In this document: positions 1 through 8,993 of the stretch, piece by piece | Layout: each line of letters begins with the position of its first letter | Numbering within the stretch: the stretch's first letter is position 1 | DNA from: Leptodesmis sichuanensis A121 | Lineage (GTDB): Bacteria; Cyanobacteriota; Cyanobacteriia; Leptolyngbyales; Leptolyngbyaceae | Length of the DNA stretch: 64,000 bases | Reading direction: 5' to 3' | NCBI RefSeq assembly: GCF_021379005.1 | Contig: NZ_CP075171.1 | Span: 1,054,001 to 1,118,000 of the forward strand | Notes under the pieces: model-generated | What the model was told of the DNA's origin: nothing | The model's input: the letters and a program-made list of their open reading frames with translations, nothing else | Databases searched by the model: none | Position numbers and translations under genes: made by a program

Positions 1-726
1 GCTGTCAATTACCGGGGCATTCGGGGCTTGGAAGCCGTTAGTTTCCGGGTGGAACCAGGGCAATTAGTCGGTGTCATGGGGCCGAATGGTGCTGGCAAAA
101 GCACGATGTTCAAAGCGATGCTGGGCTTGGTTCCTCGATTGGGAGGGGTAGTGCAGTACTGTACCTGTCCGCTGCATTGTCAGTTAGAGCGGGTGGCCTA
201 TGTGCCGCAGCGATCGCAAATTGACTGGGACTATCCGATCACAGTCTGGAATGTCGTGATGATGGCCCGAACCCGCCATTTAGGATGGTTTCGCCGTCCA
301 GATCGAGCCAGCAAAGAAATTGTACGGATGGCTCTGGAGCAGTTGAATTTACTGGACTTGCGCGATCGCCGTATTGGGGATTTATCCGGAGGACAACAAC
401 AACGAGTCTTCCTGGCTCGTGCCCTGGCTCAACAAGCGGATTTGTTCCTGTTTGATGAACCCTTTACCGGAGTAGACAAAGCTACAGAAGCGATTATTCT
501 GGATGTCCTGGCCCAACTCCGAGCCAAGGGAAAGATTTTGCTCGTCAGCAGCCATGAATGGGGCGGTGCATTATCTCATCTCGATCGCCTTTTGCTACTC
601 AATCAGCGCTTAATTGCTGACGGTTCCCCTCAACAAGTCATGACTTCCGAAAACCTCCAGCAAGCCTATGGCACCCCCTTACAATCTTGCTCCGATCCGG
701 ATCTTGATGCCAACTTGTTTTGTTAA
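1..726 (+). CDS. ABC transporter ATP-binding protein, metal-ion type (5' end outside window)
   Basis: This is the ATPase of an ABC importer, most like the manganese/zinc/iron group (ZnuC, MntA, SitB). The frame is open from base 1, so the true start lies upstream; the TTG at 28 is internal. Visible motifs are Walker A (GPNGAGKST), a Q-loop (YVPQRS), the signature LSGGQQQR and Walker B (LFLFDEP) with the H-loop SSHEW. The C-terminus is short and cysteine-containing. The permease and binding protein are not in the window and no permease follows. Membership of the metal group is judged from the overall sequence, not from a substrate-specific motif. Confidence 0.85.
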   Translation, partial: AVNYRGIRGLEAVSFRVEPGQLVGVMGPNGAGKSTMFKAMLGLVPRLGGVVQYCTCPLHCQLERVAYVPQRSQIDWDYPITVWNVVMMARTRHLGWFRRPDRASKEIVRMALEQLNLLDLRDRRIGDLSGGQQQRVFLARALAQQADLFLFDEPFTGVDKATEAIILDVLAQLRAKGKILLVSSHEWGGALSHLDRLLLLNQRLIADGSPQQVMTSENLQQAYGTPLQSCSDPDLDANLFC

Positions 727-841
727 TCTAAGTTTCTTAGTTGACTAGAACAAATCTACCATTTTTTGTAGAACCAATGTATCATTAAAAGTTACGGAGT
801 TTCTTTTGTCCGCTCACGGGCAACGATCGCCAGGGGAATTC

Positions 842-2617
842 ATGAACCCAGAGCAACCACTTGGTTCCGTTATTCAAGGCTCCCTCAGTCAGGGGTTGGA
901 AGTTCGCCTGCACGCAGACATCTCTGTAGAAGATATGCGAGTCGGCAAGTTTCTGGTTGTTCAGGGTCGGCGATCGCGCTTCTTTTGTATGTTAACGGAT
1001 GTCTCCTTAGGAACCAGCAGTCCTCGCATTCTGGCCAATCCCCCCGAACCAGACAACACCTTTCTGCAAGAAGTTCTGGCGGGCAGCGGCACCTATGGAA
1101 CGGCAAATCTGTCGCCGATGCTGATGATGAATCAGGAACAGGGAGCCAGGAGCCGGGAGCGGGGATTGGGGGAAGAAATCCAAAATTCAAAATTCAAAAT
1201 TCAAAATTCCAAGAAAGAAAACTCAAAACTCAAAACTCAAAACTCAAAACTGGCTTCTTATCAGGCCAATTCCAGCGCTGACATCGAACTACTGCCTGTC
1301 AAAACGATTCCCAGTCATTTCAGTCAGGTGTACGATGCGAGTGAGTGGGATTTTCGGGCGGTGTTCGGCTGGGAAGATGACCCACACCGGAGAAATTTTG
1401 CGATCGGGCAGCCGATGGATATTGATGTGCCCATTTGTCTGGATCTCGATCGGTTTGTAGAGCGCAGTAATGGGGTGTTTGGCAAATCGGGAACGGGGAA
1501 ATCGTTTCTCACCCGGTTGTTGTTGTCGGGCATTATCCGCAAGCAGGCGGCTGTCAACCTGATCTTTGATATGCACTCTGAGTACGGTTGGGAGGCAACC
1601 CGGGAAGGCAAGCAGTTCAGCACCGTGAAAGGACTGCGGCAATTGTTTCCTGGCCAGGTACAGATTTATACCCTGGATCCAGAATCCACCAAACGGCGAG
1701 GGGTACGGGATGCCCAGGAACTTTACATTGGCTACGACCAGATTGATGTCGAAGATCTGATGCTGGTACGGGGCGAGTTAAACCTGTCAGAAGCCAGCCT
1801 GGAAAACGCGATTATTCTCCGCAACGAGTTTGGCAAGTCCTGGATTAATCGACTGCTGACCCTGAGCAACAGTGAAATTCAGGAGTTTTGTGAGACGAAG
1901 ATGGGCAGTAAATCATCCATTATGGCCCTGCAACGTAAACTGACCCGCTTGGATGGCCTGAAGTATATCCGCAACTCCTGTCCTCATAATTATGTGGGGC
2001 AGATTCTGGATTCTTTGGAAGCTGGGAAGCATGTGGTGATTGAGTTTGGTTCTCAGTCCAATCTGCTGTCCTATATGCTGGCCACGAACGTGATTGCTCG
2101 TCGGATTCACCACGCTTATGTGCAGAAGGCCGAGAAGTTTTTGCAGACTAAAAATGTCAGCGATCGCCCCCGCCAACTGGTGATCACAATCGAAGAGGCG
2201 CACCGCTTCCTGGATCCCGCCACAGTCGGACAGACGATTTTTGGGACGATCGCCCGTGAAATGCGGAAATACTTTGTCACCCTGCTGGTGGTCGATCAGC
2301 GTCCCTCTGGCATTGACAACGAAGTCATGTCCCAGATTGGCACCCGGATTACGGCACTGCTGAATGATGAAAAAGACATTGACGCAATTTTCACTGGAGT
2401 TTCCGGGGGACAGGCGCTGCGATCGGTCTTGGCCAAACTGGACTCCAAACAACAGGCGCTAATTCTCGGCCATGCCGTTCCCATGCCTGTTGTCATCCGC
2501 ACCCGTCCCTACGACGAAACCTTCTATGCGGAAGTGGGGGACACCGCCTGGAACGAAGCCCCCGATGCCTTCGTCTTCAAAACCGCAGAAGCCGCAAAAG
2601 CGGATTTGGGATTTTGA
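842..2617 (+). CDS. HerA/DUF87-type ATP-binding DNA translocase
   Basis: A 591-residue P-loop ATPase of the HerA/DUF87 group. An N-terminal HAS-barrel-like part is followed by Walker A (GKSGTGKSF, about residue 215) and Walker B (VITIEEAHRF). HerA proteins pump DNA and often pair with a NurA nuclease, but no NurA-like gene is adjacent. ATG 842 is preferred because the protein then starts directly with the family-like N-terminus; a TTG at 806 in the same frame also has a GGAG upstream. Bases 1138-1251 are an in-frame low-complexity insert of AAATTC and AAAACTC type repeats that adds about 38 residues between the barrel and the ATPase. Confidence 0.8.
   Translation: MNPEQPLGSVIQGSLSQGLEVRLHADISVEDMRVGKFLVVQGRRSRFFCMLTDVSLGTSSPRILANPPEPDNTFLQEVLAGSGTYGTANLSPMLMMNQEQGARSRERGLGEEIQNSKFKIQNSKKENSKLKTQNSKLASYQANSSADIELLPVKTIPSHFSQVYDASEWDFRAVFGWEDDPHRRNFAIGQPMDIDVPICLDLDRFVERSNGVFGKSGTGKSFLTRLLLSGIIRKQAAVNLIFDMHSEYGWEATREGKQFSTVKGLRQLFPGQVQIYTLDPESTKRRGVRDAQELYIGYDQIDVEDLMLVRGELNLSEASLENAIILRNEFGKSWINRLLTLSNSEIQEFCETKMGSKSSIMALQRKLTRLDGLKYIRNSCPHNYVGQILDSLEAGKHVVIEFGSQSNLLSYMLATNVIARRIHHAYVQKAEKFLQTKNVSDRPRQLVITIEEAHRFLDPATVGQTIFGTIAREMRKYFVTLLVVDQRPSGIDNEVMSQIGTRITALLNDEKDIDAIFTGVSGGQALRSVLAKLDSKQQALILGHAVPMPVVIRTRPYDETFYAEVGDTAWNEAPDAFVFKTAEAAKADLGF
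1138..1251 (+). repeat. STRR-like low-complexity tract inside a coding region
   Basis: Tandem copies of AAAATTC followed by tandem copies of AAAACTC, preceded by a GGAGC-rich stretch. Such tracts are usually intergenic in cyanobacteria. Here the tract keeps the HerA-like frame open and gives a Lys/Ser/Asn-rich loop. Confidence 0.8.
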
Positions 2618-3333
2618 AGCGTCATTGGTTGATAGATCCACCTGTCATACAACAGACGTATTACCTTCACACCACAGTTAAACTCCTCGGCTACAACTGA
2701 ACGAGAAAATCTGAACCGACTCATTGATCGCTATTCCCATCCCCTAATCCTCAACCCCCGATCCCTGCCCCCCAATCCCTAGATCGGTTATCCCTACCCC
2801 TATCCGTAGAACCGCCGTCAAAAGTTCGGTTATTACTCTCAATTGAGACTGTTTATATTCAAAGAATTCATTCACCATAGTATGTATAGGCAGAGTTCAG
2901 CCAGACACTATGAAGCACGTTGCTACAGCTATCCACCCCCGAATAGCCAACGTTTGCCCTTCTCAATTGCGTGTCAATATCACCTACCTAGATCATCCTC
3001 CAGGGGGAAACAAAGAGGCTTTACTCCCGTCTATAATTCTGGTACGATAAAAATACGAACTCATAATGATTCCGAGTTTGACCACTTCTGTCTGTACTAC
3101 TTGATTCAACCGCACAATCGTTTCGCAGGTGAAACTGTTGAATCTTCGTTAGACCTCCAATTTTTCGATCGAGTTCTTTCCCATTAGTGCAAGTGATATA
3201 GCTAGCCATCCCTACTTTTGCTCACCAGGGCACTTCTCCACAATTTCTGCAGCGGAGACATGAATCGCAGAATTGGGTGGTGCCTATTCAGTTCCATTCT
3301 TCAGTCTTTGTTTACGGAGTAGATCGCGCACCC
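2618..3333. other. Intergenic region upstream of the sigma factor gene
   Basis: About 700 bases without a convincing gene. Bases 2735-2785 hold C-rich tandem text (CCCCTAATCC, CCCCGATCC types) like the STRR tracts elsewhere. The rest is AT-richer and probably holds the promoter region of the sigma factor gene. Open frames here (for example 2843-3187) show no family resemblance or codon structure that I can support. Confidence 0.5.
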
Positions 3334-4317
<984 letters not shown>

Positions 4318-4397
4318 TGCATCAAGCAAATTAAAAATTCAGAGTTGAGGGTTAAGAGTTAGATGTGGATTTCCATTTGCTGTCTTTTATTCTTTAA

Positions 4398-4574
4398 TTA
4401 CTCTGCAATTGCTTCAGCTACATCATCATCAGGCTTATACACTCGTGAGTTTGGATTCTCAGTATGGAGCTTGTCAAGATAGGCTTGGAGAGCAGCAGCA
4501 TCATCCCGGTGTGCCAAGACGTAAGCTCGAAGCTCAAGAGCAGTCATGGTGGCAAAGTCTGGTTTTACGCTCAT
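4398..4574 (-). CDS. Small cyanobacterial protein (DUF6887-like)
   Basis: A 58-residue acidic protein containing ALELRAYVLAHRDDAAALQAY, a pattern I recall from the small cyanobacterial family annotated DUF6887. ATG 4574 is preferred over the codon at 4586 because it overlaps the stop of the upstream frame by ATGA, a sign of translational coupling. Such small pairs often look like toxin-antitoxin units, but no toxic activity can be inferred from the sequence. Confidence 0.65.
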   Translation of the reverse strand: MSVKPDFATMTALELRAYVLAHRDDAAALQAYLDKLHTENPNSRVYKPDDDVAEAIAE

Positions 4575-4741
4575 ACAAACCTCCATTCTCCGTTCGGCTC
4601 AATTTCAATATTGATTTCTTTTTTTGTCAAAATAATCACGTTCCCAGTTCGTTTATCCAAAGTCACCAAATCAATTGCAGCGGACGGTTGAGAGTTGCTG
4701 GTGCTGAGTTCGAGACTATCTACCGCTGCTGATTTGAGCCG
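4571..4741 (-). pseudogene. Upstream partner frame, C-terminal part only (DUF6888-like)
   Basis: Immediately upstream of the DUF6887-like gene an open frame runs from the stop at 4742-4744 to TGA at 4571-4573. Its last part reads VTLDKRTGNVIILTKK followed by EINIEIEPNGEWRFV, like the C-terminus of the partner family DUF6888 (from memory). There is no ATG; only TTG 4669 or GTG 4666 could start it, giving about 31 residues. It is probably a 5'-truncated remnant whose coupling to the next gene survives, but a short gene with a rare start is possible. Confidence 0.5.
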
Positions 4742-4778
4742 TTAGACAGCCAGCCTCTAGGCTGCCCAACCCCCTAAT

Positions 4779-5672
4779 CTACTTGCGGATTTCCAGATAG
4801 CGGTGCAAGTACTCAGTGATAATGCCGTGCAGTAGCAGATTGCGGGCAGCAGCAAAGGGGCTTTCGGGGGCTAAGGGGTGGCGGTTGGTGATCACATGGT
4901 TCCAATCGTAATCTCCGGTGATGGCGCTGACGTAACAGCCAAAGTTTTCGTCGAACTCCAGGGAGAGTACGGCACGTTCAAATTCCTCACAGGTGAGCCA
5001 GAAGGAGTAGATGACTTTGAAGAGTTCGATCGCGGATTCCAGATCCAGCACCTGTGACCAGCGGCGACAGGATGGATCAATGTCAATGGTAATGGGTTGA
5101 ATGCTATTGTAATTTAGCCCCTGTGCTTTCACTAATTCGAGCCAAGTCGGATGCTCTTGTTGCGCCTGGTTATAGTCCAGGACAAAGTTATAAAGGATCA
5201 GATCGTGTTCTAAAAAAACATTTTCTGCCAGGTCATTCACAGTGCGGGGATAGAGCGATGATTTTTCAATAGTCGGATTTGGGCCATTATCAATTAAAAA
5301 ATTAATGATGTTGGATCCCAAATTAATGTGTCGCACAATCAAGTAACAGGCTTCTGGAGTCACAAAGTGATTTAAGAACCAGACCGCCATGCGATGCATC
5401 AACCTATAATTATGGAATTGCCAGGGCAACAATCGCTTCAGAATTAGAATGGCTGCTAAGAAGATATTGGCAACTAACTTGATGGGAATTAATAAATAAT
5501 TGCGTGTCCAGTTCTGTAAGTCTCGAATCATATAGGCTTTAGCCGTTGGATCAACTGGAATGGCCTGATCCAGATAGAGGGCATCCCAGGCATTGGGATT
5601 GCGACGATCGCGGAGTTGAGGGGTATAAGGGGCGATCGGGGAGGAAGTTGCTTTAGTCGTTTCAAGGTTCAT
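4779..5672 (-). CDS. Uncharacterised protein next to KAS III/haem-oxygenase-like gene
   Basis: A 297-residue protein of no family that I recognise with certainty. A hydrophobic stretch around residues 58-84 (LLIPIKLVANIFLAAILILK) could be one membrane segment; the remainder is soluble-looking, rich in His, Asp and Trp, and alpha-helical in character. It lies 145 bases downstream of the broken ketoacyl synthase fusion gene on the same strand, so it was probably its operon partner and acts in the same unknown pathway. The intergenic stretch contains a direct repeat of the text CAAAACTCCGA/CTTCTGG. Confidence 0.7.
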   Translation of the reverse strand: MNLETTKATSSPIAPYTPQLRDRRNPNAWDALYLDQAIPVDPTAKAYMIRDLQNWTRNYLLIPIKLVANIFLAAILILKRLLPWQFHNYRLMHRMAVWFLNHFVTPEACYLIVRHINLGSNIINFLIDNGPNPTIEKSSLYPRTVNDLAENVFLEHDLILYNFVLDYNQAQQEHPTWLELVKAQGLNYNSIQPITIDIDPSCRRWSQVLDLESAIELFKVIYSFWLTCEEFERAVLSLEFDENFGCYVSAITGDYDWNHVITNRHPLAPESPFAAARNLLLHGIITEYLHRYLEIRK

Positions 5673-5817
5673 GAAAGTTTGCTGGTTTGATGATTAAATT
5701 GGAGCAAAACTCCGAGTTCTGGGGTTAGAGGGTGGGGCTAGAAGTCGGAGTTTTTCAGGAAATTGTCTAGTTTGCTTATTGGATTCAGGTCAAAACTCCG
5801 ACTTCTGGAGGCATCGC

Positions 5818-6749
5818 CTATTGGATTTGTTCTAGCTGCAATAGGTATAAACGGGCAGTCACCTGAGCTGTCTTGACAATACGTTTAGCAATTTCCATCG
5901 TCATCCATTCGGCATTGATGATGGAGTTTAATTTACCAATGTGGGATGCATCATTATCAGCATGGTAAGCCAGGAAGGAAACTTGCTCATTTTGCAGTTT
6001 CAGAGTTTGCTTAATTTGTTCAGCCCACTGTCCTGCCAGATTATTGCCCAGTCCTTCAATGATGAACATACTGCCAATCAGATCTATCGGATTTTCCCGT
6101 GATGCCTGATGGAAAATGAAGGCAGATAATGCCTCACTGCCAATATTCTTTTCGGCTCCAACAATCTCCTGCAGTTCCCCTCCCACAGCCACATAATTGC
6201 GTTCCAGCATCTGATAATCCCGGTGTTCATCCTGAGCATGACCAATGAATAGCGATCGCAGCCTGAAATCGGCCATATTGGACGCTGCACGGGCAATCCA
6301 CCTGGCTCCTTCTACTACCTGGGGCCGCAAATTCCGTAACAGGGCTTTGTAATCCTCCAGAGTGAATTCTCCCCGGTTCAACTTCCGCACGATCGGCACC
6401 GATCGTACCTGGCGCTCAAATTCCAGCCAGACCAGGGAGAGTTGGTGCAGCAGGTAGGCGGAGGGAGTGGAGGAGGGTGGAGGGGTGGAGGCGTGGAGGA
6501 GTGAGGGGGATGAGGAGGATAGGGAAGGTGAAGAGAATCTACCTTTTTCAACTCCCCCATCTTCCCTATCTCCCCTATCTTCCCCAATCCCGGCTCCCCA
6601 ATCTCCGCTCCCCAATCCCGGCTCCCCTGCTACTACCGTCAACAACATATACGCCGTCGTAAAACGCCCACTTTCAGGAATGAAGCAGAAAATTTTCTGA
6701 CCAGGTTGTAATTTGCCAGAATGGAATAGTTCCTCCAGCATCAGATAGA
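5818..6749 (-). pseudogene. KAS III/haem-oxygenase-like fusion, C-terminal fragment (split by IS)
   Basis: This fragment starts inside the ketoacyl synthase III C-terminal fold (IYLMLEELFHSGKLQPG), continues through a low-complexity linker (6459-6629) and ends with a helical domain like the iron-containing redox family related to haem oxygenase and UndA (VEGARWIARAASNM, HAQDEHRDYQ, DNDASHIGKL). Joining 8941-7939 to 6749-5818 after removing the element and one duplicate gives one open frame of 1935 bases (644 residues), which proves the two halves were one gene. The metal-ligand pattern (Glu/His residues) looks intact. The fragment has no start of its own outside the IS. Confidence 0.85.
6459..6629. 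repeat. Low-complexity linker tract within the KAS III fusion gene
   Basis: On the plus strand the tract is GGAGG-rich then CCCC/TCC-rich with tandem CCCAATCCC-like units. Read on the minus strand it encodes a Gly/Asp then Ser/Pro-rich segment between the two domains. It resembles the STRR-type tracts found in other genes of the window. Confidence 0.7.
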
Positions 6750-6757
6750 TAGAGGCG

Positions 6758-7938
6758 GAGTGCATCCCAGTTTTGTAAGACTCATTTTGAGAATTGCCCA
6801 TTAAGGTAAGCACAGCGTTGCTTCAGCACCTGTGGTACGTTACCCTTTTCCCACTGCGCCCCCGATATCTTGACGCGCCGCCCGACTTGTTTGACCGTTG
6901 ATTCAATTGCACCAGAACCAATGGAAATGCCTTCGGCTTGATAATAGCCATAGTTGACAATCCGCTGTCGATGCTTGTTGAGATAGGCAATGAAAGTCGC
7001 AACCCGCTCGTGTTGCCAATCCTCAAACTGGATGATCGCTCCCTCGACATCGCCCTGCCACAAGCAGGCTTCCACCACCGCTAAACGTTGCTGGGAACCA
7101 CCCACCTTGCCCAAATTCTCGATGAGGTGATACCAATCCAAAATCTCCCGTCTTTGGGTCGTGGTGCCGATCTGGGCATAAATATTCCAGATCCCATCGT
7201 GCCCATCTCCTAAGCAAGTGAGCGGGTCAGACAAGGGTTGAGGGTTGACCCAGTTAACCAATTGCTCGTTATCCTGGAAAAAAGCAGCCACACAGCACTC
7301 GTGCAGATTCACCCCCTTGTAATCTCGCCATTCACTCGGTTGTCCTTGAGGGTTCGCAATCGTACTTTGCCGCCGTCTACACTCATCTCCTCAACCACTC
7401 CTGCCACTTGCGGTAACTCGAAGGTTTGACGATGGACTAATCGTTGTTGAGTGCTGTGAGTAACCTTCACCCCAGTCAACACTTCGATGTCTTCTGCCGC
7501 TCGCTCATACGACTCGTTGGCACTGAGCAACAAACAACACTGCTCCAGGTAAGGACTCCAGCGTGTGTAGGCTTTCACCTCCAGAATTTGTGCCTGTTTC
7601 TCGCTCAAGTGCAGTCGTCCGACGATACTGTCGAGGCTGCGCTTTCGTCCACTTGTGGTGCCGCTGCTTGTTGCAATAAAAAATCCCCGAGTTCTGGACC
7701 GACGTGTTCCAGCAGATGCCCTCTTACTGCTACCTCAATCCCTGCTAATGTTTTTACTTGCTCCGGGTCGGTTTCCTCGTACAGCAGAGCGGCAAGGGCA
7801 CGAGCATGGGCTTGAATTTGGGCTTTTTTCTCAGCGTCCATTGGAGTTATCGGCTAAAGGTGGAATGCTCAAAGTTTAGCGTTGTCTCCCAAACATAGCC
7901 CTAAGCACTTATACTCATCGCAAATGTGGGATGCACTC
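6758..7938 (-). mobile_element. ISKra4-like insertion sequence (1181 bp) with 8-bp target duplication
   Basis: The ends are 12-bp perfect inverted repeats, GAGTGCATCCCA at 6758-6769 and its complement at 7927-7938. The flanks carry the 8-bp duplication TAGAGGCG (plus strand) at 6750-6757 and 7939-7946. The element has cut a KAS III fusion gene right after the codons for the conserved Asn-Thr-Gly active-site loop. The 8-bp duplication and the size suggest the ISMich1-like subgroup of ISKra4 (inference from what I recall of that family). The perfect duplication indicates a recent insertion. Confidence 0.9.
6782..7841 (-). pseudogene. ISKra4-type transposase in three frames
   Basis: The transposase is spread over three frames: 7841-7605 (N-terminal), 7608-7309 (YTRWSPYLEQCCLLLSANES, LTGVKVTHSTQQRL, a DGG acidic site) and 7312-6782 (CLGDGHDGIWN, HLIENLGKV, GSGAIEST). 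Each junction is a 4-base stop/start overlap and each needs a -1 shift. At the second junction, protein-like text in the third frame (EWRDYKGVNLHE) begins before the end of the second frame, and a run of G (AAGGGGG) lies there. It is either a decayed gene with two frameshifts or one that uses programmed frameshifting; decay is favoured. Confidence 0.7.
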
Positions 7939-8941
7939 TAGAGGCGCATCCTGTATTACCGCGGGTGTAGAGGTTGGTAAACCATTTTTCTTCAGGAATC
8001 ATGCAACCCGCTTTGTCCAGCAATTCCACAATTTGACCCCGGAAAAAGTGGGAGGAATAGTGGCATAGCAACCAGTCAATTTCATCTGGTTTCACTCGAC
8101 CATAATCAATTAATTTCAGCCAGCCTTCTACGCCTAATTTAATCACGTTATCGAGTAAGCGAATATTTTGCCGCAGGTTGAGCGCTCCCGATCGGGCCGC
8201 TTCTACATAAGAAGGATAATCCATCCAACTTTTTTGGGCAGTCTCATCCTGGGTACCTGCATACATACAAACTGGATAAGCATTGGCATGAGAAATGGAT
8301 TCAATCCACTCAATCTTTAAGCTAATTCCAGTTGTATTGGGATGATTTTTTAATAAGACGGCCCCGGCTCCATCGGATAACATCCAGCGTAAAAATTCAG
8401 TGTCAAAGCTGAGATTTTTGCCGACCTGAATATCGGTTTCTGCTTCAAAGTGGGTGTGTTTAAAGAGGCGTGAGGGTTGTTCAGAAGCAACAGCGATCGC
8501 GGCTCTCTTATCTCCTAATTTCACCTGAGAAGCGGCATACTTTAACGCGCCAATTCCCGCACAGCACACTCCCATACTGGTTAAGGTTTCAATGGGGGAA
8601 AGTTCAGGTAATTCTCCATGTACCATGCTGGCGAATCCGGGAACTAATAAATCCGCCCAACTGGTACCCGCACACAGTAAATCGATCGCGGCTGGCTCTA
8701 AGTTGATATATGATAGGGCATCTCTGACTGCATGGGCCGCCATTTGACTATTAGAATAGGTGGTTCGCTGCTGCGAATCAAGGGCATAATACCGTTGTTG
8801 AATACCATTACTTTTAAGAATACGGTTTTTTACTTTAGAGGGACGACCATTGACCTGACCTAAGTAGGTCTCCATTTGATCATTGTCAATCGGATTTCCT
8901 GGCAAAAATTTGCCGATGCTGTTGATGAATACACCGTGCAT
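7939..8941 (-). pseudogene. KAS III/haem-oxygenase-like fusion, N-terminal fragment (split by IS)
   Basis: This fragment is a beta-ketoacyl-ACP synthase III-like (thiolase fold) protein. The catalytic Cys lies in TSMGVCCAGIGAL, the His in WLLCHYSSHF and the Asn in YTRGNTGCAS, so the Cys-His-Asn set is complete up to the insertion point. The IS replaces the rest, so translation would end a few codons inside the element (stop at 7901). The start at ATG 8941 is supported by the family-like N-terminus; its upstream region was hit by a second IS. The original product probably condensed or transferred an acyl chain that the fused redox domain then modified (inference). Confidence 0.85.
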
Positions 8942-8993
8942 AGAAGCAATTCCTATGAAATTAGAGAAAAGTTTTTGATGAGGCAGCTAACTA

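Noticed and set aside
1138-1251. Short direct repeats that could look like a CRISPR array
   Set aside because: Units of 7 bases without spacers, inside an open protein frame; this is STRR-type DNA, not CRISPR.
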